The translations under genes were made by a program, and so were the position numbers. 64,000 nucleotides of DNA from Leguminivora glycinivorella (Eukaryota > Arthropoda > Insecta > Lepidoptera > Tortricidae), in contig NC_062972.1 of assembly GCF_023078275.1 (NCBI RefSeq), positions 15,517,691-15,581,690 of the forward strand, written 5' to 3'. Positions 59,033 to 64,000 of this stretch are shown here, piece after piece; position 1 is the stretch's first letter; every line of letters starts with the position of its first letter. Below the pieces are notes generated by a model that saw nothing but the letters and a program-made list of their open reading frames with translations, did not search any database and was not told the origin of the DNA.

Positions 59033-59611
59033 AAACTTTTCAGATTTTTACTTTAAATTTACCCACCCTTGCGGATGTATATCGTACTTCAAATTAATAC
59101 GAGATGTTACGTAAACCATCTTCTGTCCAATAAAGTAAAAACTGTTTAAATCGGTTAACATTATAAAGAACTAGCTTTTACCCGCGGCTTCGCCTGCGTA
59201 ATAAAAGTATTCATTAAGATTTTCATTTGGATTCTTAGGTTTCTCTGTAGGTATATTTATCTGCGATTATTTCGATTGCATATAATACTTTTGCTTGCAA
59301 TGATTGTAGAAATATTACACATCGACCACAGCGTAGGTAATTCTATATACGCTGGGTAAACCTTTATAAACATCCCACATAGCCCGTATTTCGACACTAT
59401 GATCGGTGGGTAAAAAGTACTTTTTTCTATTATCCCTTAAACATTTTTACATTTTGCTTATACTTATCGCAAACGTTTGAAGATTACAAGCAAGCAAACA
59501 ACGATCGTCTTAGAGCACATTGATTGTAAGAGACCGCCGACCGATTATCCGTATCCCTCTAACGATACCCATATTATCCGTATCCGTATCGCTGTCGCTG
59601 TCGCTATCGCT

Positions 59612-59810
<199 letters not shown>

Positions 59811-60416
59811 CCCTGACAAGTAAGTGTGAACAAATCCCTACAGTAATGGCCCAATCGTTCAATCGATATTAAAATTATTATTACACCGTAAATTTAAGGT
59901 GCACCCAGACGGTACAATCAAATTGGCAATTTGATCTTTTAATCAATATACCAACTTTTTCTCTGATTTCGACAGATCAAAAGGTCTGTAGACCCCTAAT
60001 TAGATATAAAATGTTAATATTTTTATATTAAAGGAAAAAATGGAAAAATTTACGCTTCCGGCGGGTAAAATGTTAATTTCAAACCAGCAATAATGTAAAT
60101 GAAATTTATATATTATTTGTTTCTCCGTTTTTAAACTCTCGGGTCTTTCGAGCCCGGTCATTTATAAGGCGTGCGTGGGGATATAGATCCAACACGTAGA
60201 GGCCGTTTGGAGATATTTGATGTCATGTAGAACGCCTGCTGGAACCCATTCACGGGTACATGAATAGATACCCGTGAACCGGTTTCAGCAGGCATTGGAA
60301 ACTATTGTCAATAAAATGGAAAGAATAGATCAGGTCTATGGGTTGAAGTTTGGATGAGTTATGAAAATGGGCTATTGCAAAGGTCCGGACACCTACCATA
60401 ACATTGCCTTAACAAG

Positions 60417-60690
60417 TTATCGAGGCAGGCGGTGACTCGCCACTCGGTAGATGGGTACCTGATTTGCCATCATAAAGACGGCCAGGCGCAACACCTGGAG
60501 CGACAGCTCAGACGTTCCTCTCTGGACGGCCAATGAAGGCAAGCCAGAGCTGAGAGTCATGCGAGTCCCCTTGGGGTTCCACTCCGGCCGGCGAAGACAC
60601 GCCGGAGACGGAGACCCTGACCGACTCTCGGGAACACTCGGGTCCGTGGGGTCGTCACTCCCCAACAGCTTGCCACAAGCTGCCCTGCAT
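60417..60690. repeat. GC-rich block, probable retroelement fragment
   Basis: Sharply GC-rich against its surroundings, with inverted words (cggccggcgaagacacgccg; acagcttgccacaagctgcc). Its composition and the small hairpin acagcttg-ccacaagctg resemble LINE 3' regions. The - strand open frame through it has no motif. Confidence 0.4.
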
Positions 60691-60758
60691 GCGGGCTTTT
60701 TTATATATTCATTATTATGATAGTTTAAATCACATAATAAAATCCGAGAACAAAATGT

Positions 60759-60862
60759 TACAACTCGACCATTTAGTGGACAATGTCTCGGATCGTTTTA
60801 TTATAAATGTAACTGATGATGATGATGATGATGACGAAATAACGGAGCCTGGGAATGAATAA
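60759..60862 (+). CDS. Short acidic ORF with polyadenylation signal
   Basis: ATG TTA CAA starts a 34-residue frame, MLQLDHLVDNVSDRFIINV, followed by Thr, seven Asp and EITEPGNE, then TAA. An AATAAA lies about 10 bases after the stop (60,871-60,876). This looks like the C-terminal end of a protein or of an element's ORF rather than a full gene. The frame is open somewhat upstream of the ATG. No family is recognised. Confidence 0.25.
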
Positions 60863-61484
60863 TATTTTATAATAAAGACTAGTTATCGTCGGACATGTTT
60901 TTTTTTTTTACCTACTGGTTCGGATACCTTTTTATGCTATAAAACTGGTGGGTAAAAACGCATTTTATCCATCCACTACCTCGAAAACCGAACAAACCAA
61001 AATGTTTACCTTTTATTTAAAAGTAACATACGTATTTTTGATTTTAACTAGTCTGTTATTTGTACTTTACAACTTGTCGATATATTGTTATCGACATACA
61101 CTATTTTTATTTACTATTTTTATTTCACTGTTCCTGGTAACATTTCATCTGTCAGTCATTTGTCAATTTAGTCCGCAGGATTGTGAATTTTAATCCCTAT
61201 CCCTATCCGTTATCAAGATGTTCAATGATTTCTTATCAAGTGCTAAAATATAAAGTTTCATGGTTTTATCTTTTAAAATTAAGAAATCCCATACAAACTT
61301 TCAACCTCTTTTTCAACCCCTTCATACCTTTTTTTTTTCGAAATAAAAAGTAGCCTATGTTCTGTCTCAGGGTCTAAAGATTGTCTGTTCCAAATTTCAT
61401 CAAAATCTGTTGCGTGGTTTAAGCGGGAAAGCGTAACAGACAGACAGACAGAGTTACTTTCGCATTTATATTATTAGTATGGAG

Positions 61485-61554
61485 TATGGATAGTATGGAT
61501 TAGTATGGATAGTATGGATTATCCCTGAAAAACCAGGTCGCGCAAATTAGTTAG
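61485..61554 (+). repeat. Short tandem repeat AGTATGGAT
   Basis: Four to five imperfect AGTATGGAT units at 61,478-61,520 at the right end of the composite repeat. Confidence 0.7.
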
Positions 61555-61758
61555 CAAATTGACCGGGAGATGGCGCTATACACAATAATACTCATTATAG
61601 TGCCTATACTTTTGTCTTCTAGTCAAGTCATTAGAGTATTTGTCTTCTAGTCAAGTCATTAGAGTTATATGAAAATATGAGATTATTTTTACTAGGTAGT
61701 TTGAAAGAAAGTTTGTACGGAACCCTCGGTGGGCGAGTCCGACTTGCACTTGGCCGGT
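61555..61758 (-). repeat. Interspersed repeat, GGCCAAGTGCGAGTCGGACT type, inverse
   Basis: Inverse of 40,897-41,060, ending gtccgacttgcacttggccg. Inside, a 30-bp block (tttgtcttctagtcaagtca and ttagag) is duplicated in tandem at 61,612-61,663. Confidence 0.75.
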
Positions 61759-63040
61759 TTTTTTTTTATTTTTATAATCCTATAAATCTTGATTAGCGGA
61801 GGATTAAAATTGTTCCTTTCTAATTATTGAAAATTCCTCAGGCTTAGGTATTTATGAAAATAATACTTTCTATTGAAACTTGGAAATTTTCTGTTCTGGG
61901 AAGTGTTGATTTTTTGTTAAATATAGGTAAGTATTTTTAGTAATCTATTAGTGATTTGTTAGTAATTAAATATATAGATTTCTTGCAAATATTCGCTATA
62001 ATAAACATTTATTTATTCCATTACACGTAATATATTGTTGGTAGAAGTACATCCTTGTTAGTAAAATATGTTAACTGAATAATAAGTGAATAATAAGTTC
62101 TCGAAATGTACTGAAACTTCCTACAGTCATACTACATTTACACAGGAAGAACCGCTTTAACTTGGAAAGTTACCACACGGTAAGCTGCAGCACCAGTCTA
62201 ATGGTTTCACAGTACTTAAGTACCTACAAGCATATTCACTTAGCATCGTCATTAGGAACGCTAGCTAGTACCTTTACACATTGAAGGTGGGGTGCTATTG
62301 AAAGCGGAGCTACTGTGTGCTTAGTCGAATGCACAAACTATCGCTCTTGCGCGACAGAGCCAGACTGCGGCGTTTCGGTGGCGTTTCGCGTCGCAAAAAT
62401 GCCATTAGGCTACAGGGCCTTTAGTAAGTATAATCTGTCATCTACTGTAACTACCGACTAGCAATGAACAAGTTATCAAAATATTCTCAAAGTACGCTGG
62501 AAATTATCATGAGAAAACTCTCATAGAAGTGTCCATTGAGAACATTTGCTTTAACATTAGGATATATTTATTACGCAATGTTTTTAACAGTTTACGATAG
62601 CTTCAATTGATGTTTAAGTTAGAAACTGGCGTTTATTATCAACTCATCAAATGCCATAGAAATGATAAATGAGCAAAACACAATATTGAGAACTGTCTAT
62701 CAGTACATTACAACTTTAGAAACTTTTCTCCAGTACATTGCATAGATTTTTTTAATTCTCTAACTTGATTTGCATTTTGTCAAATTCATAATGCCAATTT
62801 TACTCGTATTATCGAATAATAATATAACGATTAACGAATTGTACAATTTGTCAGTAATAAGTGGTGGATATAAAAAGTAAGATTGTCCAGTCTTGGCAAA
62901 TAATACCTTGTACCTTGTACCTTTTGGCGTAGAAACTCTACTCTTGGTACAATGCCTCAAAGGCCTATTTAATTTTAGACATTAGCTAGCTTTTAAGTTT
63001 AGTCTTAGTTTATTATATATTATTATGTAAATATGTTCAT
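61759..63040. other. Intergenic stretch with one repeat copy
   Basis: 62,335-62,420 carries the repeat that is fused to the CUB exon copy at 23,586-23,729. The rest is AT-rich with no supported gene. Confidence 0.5.
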
Positions 63041-63330
63041 GTCATCCTCCTTGCGTTATCCCGGCATTTGCCACGGTTCATGGAGCCTGGGGTCCGCTTT
63101 GACAACTAATCCCAAGATTTGGCGTAGGCACTAGTTTTACGAAAGCGAGCGCAATCTGACCTTCCAACCCAAAGGGTAAACTAGGGTTTATTGAAATTAG
63201 ACCGGTTTCGTCACGATGTTTTCCTTCACCGAAAAGCGACTGGCAAATATTAAATGACATTTCGCACATAAATTCCGAAAAACTCACCTACCTACGTATG
63301 AGCCGGGGTTCGAACCCGCGACCTAGTAAG
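63041..63330 (-). mobile_element. tRNA-derived SINE, reverse orientation
   Basis: Reverse complement copy of the 39,764-40,078 SINE; the head at the right has gccggggttcgaacccgcga, an intact B-box-like sequence, but is cut short by tagtaagaagatg. Confidence 0.85.
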
Positions 63331-63341
63331 AAGATGTAATA

Positions 63342-63620
63342 TTAATAAAGAAATTTTCCAAGTAAGAAGATACTACATATAATGTCCGCTTTAACTTTTA
63401 CTGTACCCCTATTTACGATACCAATTAGTGCTAATATAGTCATTAAGCCCTGGTAGAAAAGTGCACAAGAGTCAGGCTCACCGCACGTGGGACAGGAACT
63501 AAGTGCTCTTTTAGTGGTTGTTGTATGAAATCTTGTGAAGAGATTAAAAGACCGGGTAAGAGACTCAAGTACGGTACTACCTGAACCTATACAATGAGTT
63601 TCAGACGTTATATGGGCCAT
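63342..63620 (-). other. Open frame, unassigned
   Basis: A 92-codon frame with SSCPTCGEPDSCALFY, a cysteine-rich patch. No family is recognised; it may be part of a LINE 3' end or chance. The bases after 63,640 (caataaagagtttatacatacatac) on + resemble a LINE 3' tail, which would make the real orientation + and this frame a shadow. Confidence 0.2.
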
Positions 63621-63683
63621 TTATGGGTTATTTGGGCGTTATATGGTTTTGTACAATAAAGAGTTTATACATACATACATACA

Positions 63684-63987
63684 TTTTTTTCAAAGTTGTC
63701 CAACCCACTAGATTTGTAAATTTTTATGTGGTTTCCACACAAAATCGTGAGCTCTTTCAATCCTAATAGGAGAAAAAAAGTGTCCCAAGGTTTTTTTCCC
63801 ATTCCGTTACCATTTTTTCATACATTTTGTATGGCGGTAACGGAATGGAAGGTTTGAAAAATGTATGGAAATCTTGGGTCATTTTTTTTCTCCTATCAGG
63901 ATCGAAAAACCTCGCGATTTTGAGCATGAATCGCGTAAAAAATACCCATGTTACAAAAAAAGTGGGGTGGACAACTTTGAAAAAAAT
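63684..63987. mobile_element. Foldback MITE with TTTTTTTCAAAGTTGTCC ends
   Basis: The outer ends (caaagttgtccaacccac and gtggggtggacaactttg) and inner arms (aggagaaaaaaagtgtccca and its inverse; ccattccgttacc and ggtaacggaatgg) pair over most of the length, making a near-complete hairpin with a tight centre at attttgtatgg (about 63,822-63,832). Confidence 0.82.
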
Positions 63988-64000
63988 GGCCCATATACAG

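Noticed and set aside
60417..60665. 82-codon open frame on - in the GC-rich block
   Set aside because: High GC lowers stop frequency; the composition (Ser, Pro, Arg) and lack of motif suggest chance.

Overview
This window looks like nuclear DNA from a moth or butterfly (Lepidoptera). It is AT-rich, with long introns. It is crowded with short interspersed elements of lepidopteran type: tRNA-headed SINEs, MITEs with TA, TAA, TTAA or 8-bp target duplications, GGAC-array repeats with GGGTTCCGTA ends, LINE tails ending in (AAATA)n or (TTATC)n, and a BEL/Pao retrotransposon. No bacterial or organelle features are seen. The species assignment is inference from repeat style and cannot be taken below the order.

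The one clear host gene is on the + strand, from 23,044 to 45,062. Eleven exons with matching splice phases encode about 542 residues: the second half of one CUB domain, then three complete CUB domains, each with its four cysteines, a Ser-rich linker, and a short hydrophobic C-terminal tail ending in TGA. Four CUB domains and no LDLa module fit the SOL-1 (suppressor of lurcher) type of glutamate-receptor auxiliary protein better than Neto. The start, the signal peptide and the first half of CUB1 were not found and probably lie upstream. The exon for the second half of CUB1 is followed within 650 bp by three partial tandem copies of itself, one of them still open.

Layout: 1-23,043 is non-coding or upstream intron, holding MITEs (including a triple head-to-tail array at 3,117-3,532), three hAT- or mariner-like non-autonomous elements, and a foldback element with arms of about 510 bp (20,043-21,575). 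23,044-45,062 is the CUB gene. Its 11.3-kb intron (27,301-38,589) carries a LINE reverse transcriptase split by a 6.4-kb hAT-like insertion, which itself contains another complete hAT element with an 8-bp target duplication, MITEs, and a weak but phase-consistent four-exon gene model on the - strand. 45,063-49,215 is intergenic with SINEs and MITEs. 49,221-54,998 is a decayed BEL/Pao element on the - strand with both LTRs and a 5-bp target duplication; most of gag is missing and an RTE-type LINE 3' end sits in its place. 55,004-64,000 holds more repeats, a LINE 3' end, a CCCTGT hexamer array and an acidic short ORF.

No RNA genes, CRISPR arrays or bacterial-type operons are visible. The items most worth checking are the tandem CUB-exon copies, the gene model inside the hAT-like insertion, the triple MITE array and the long foldback.
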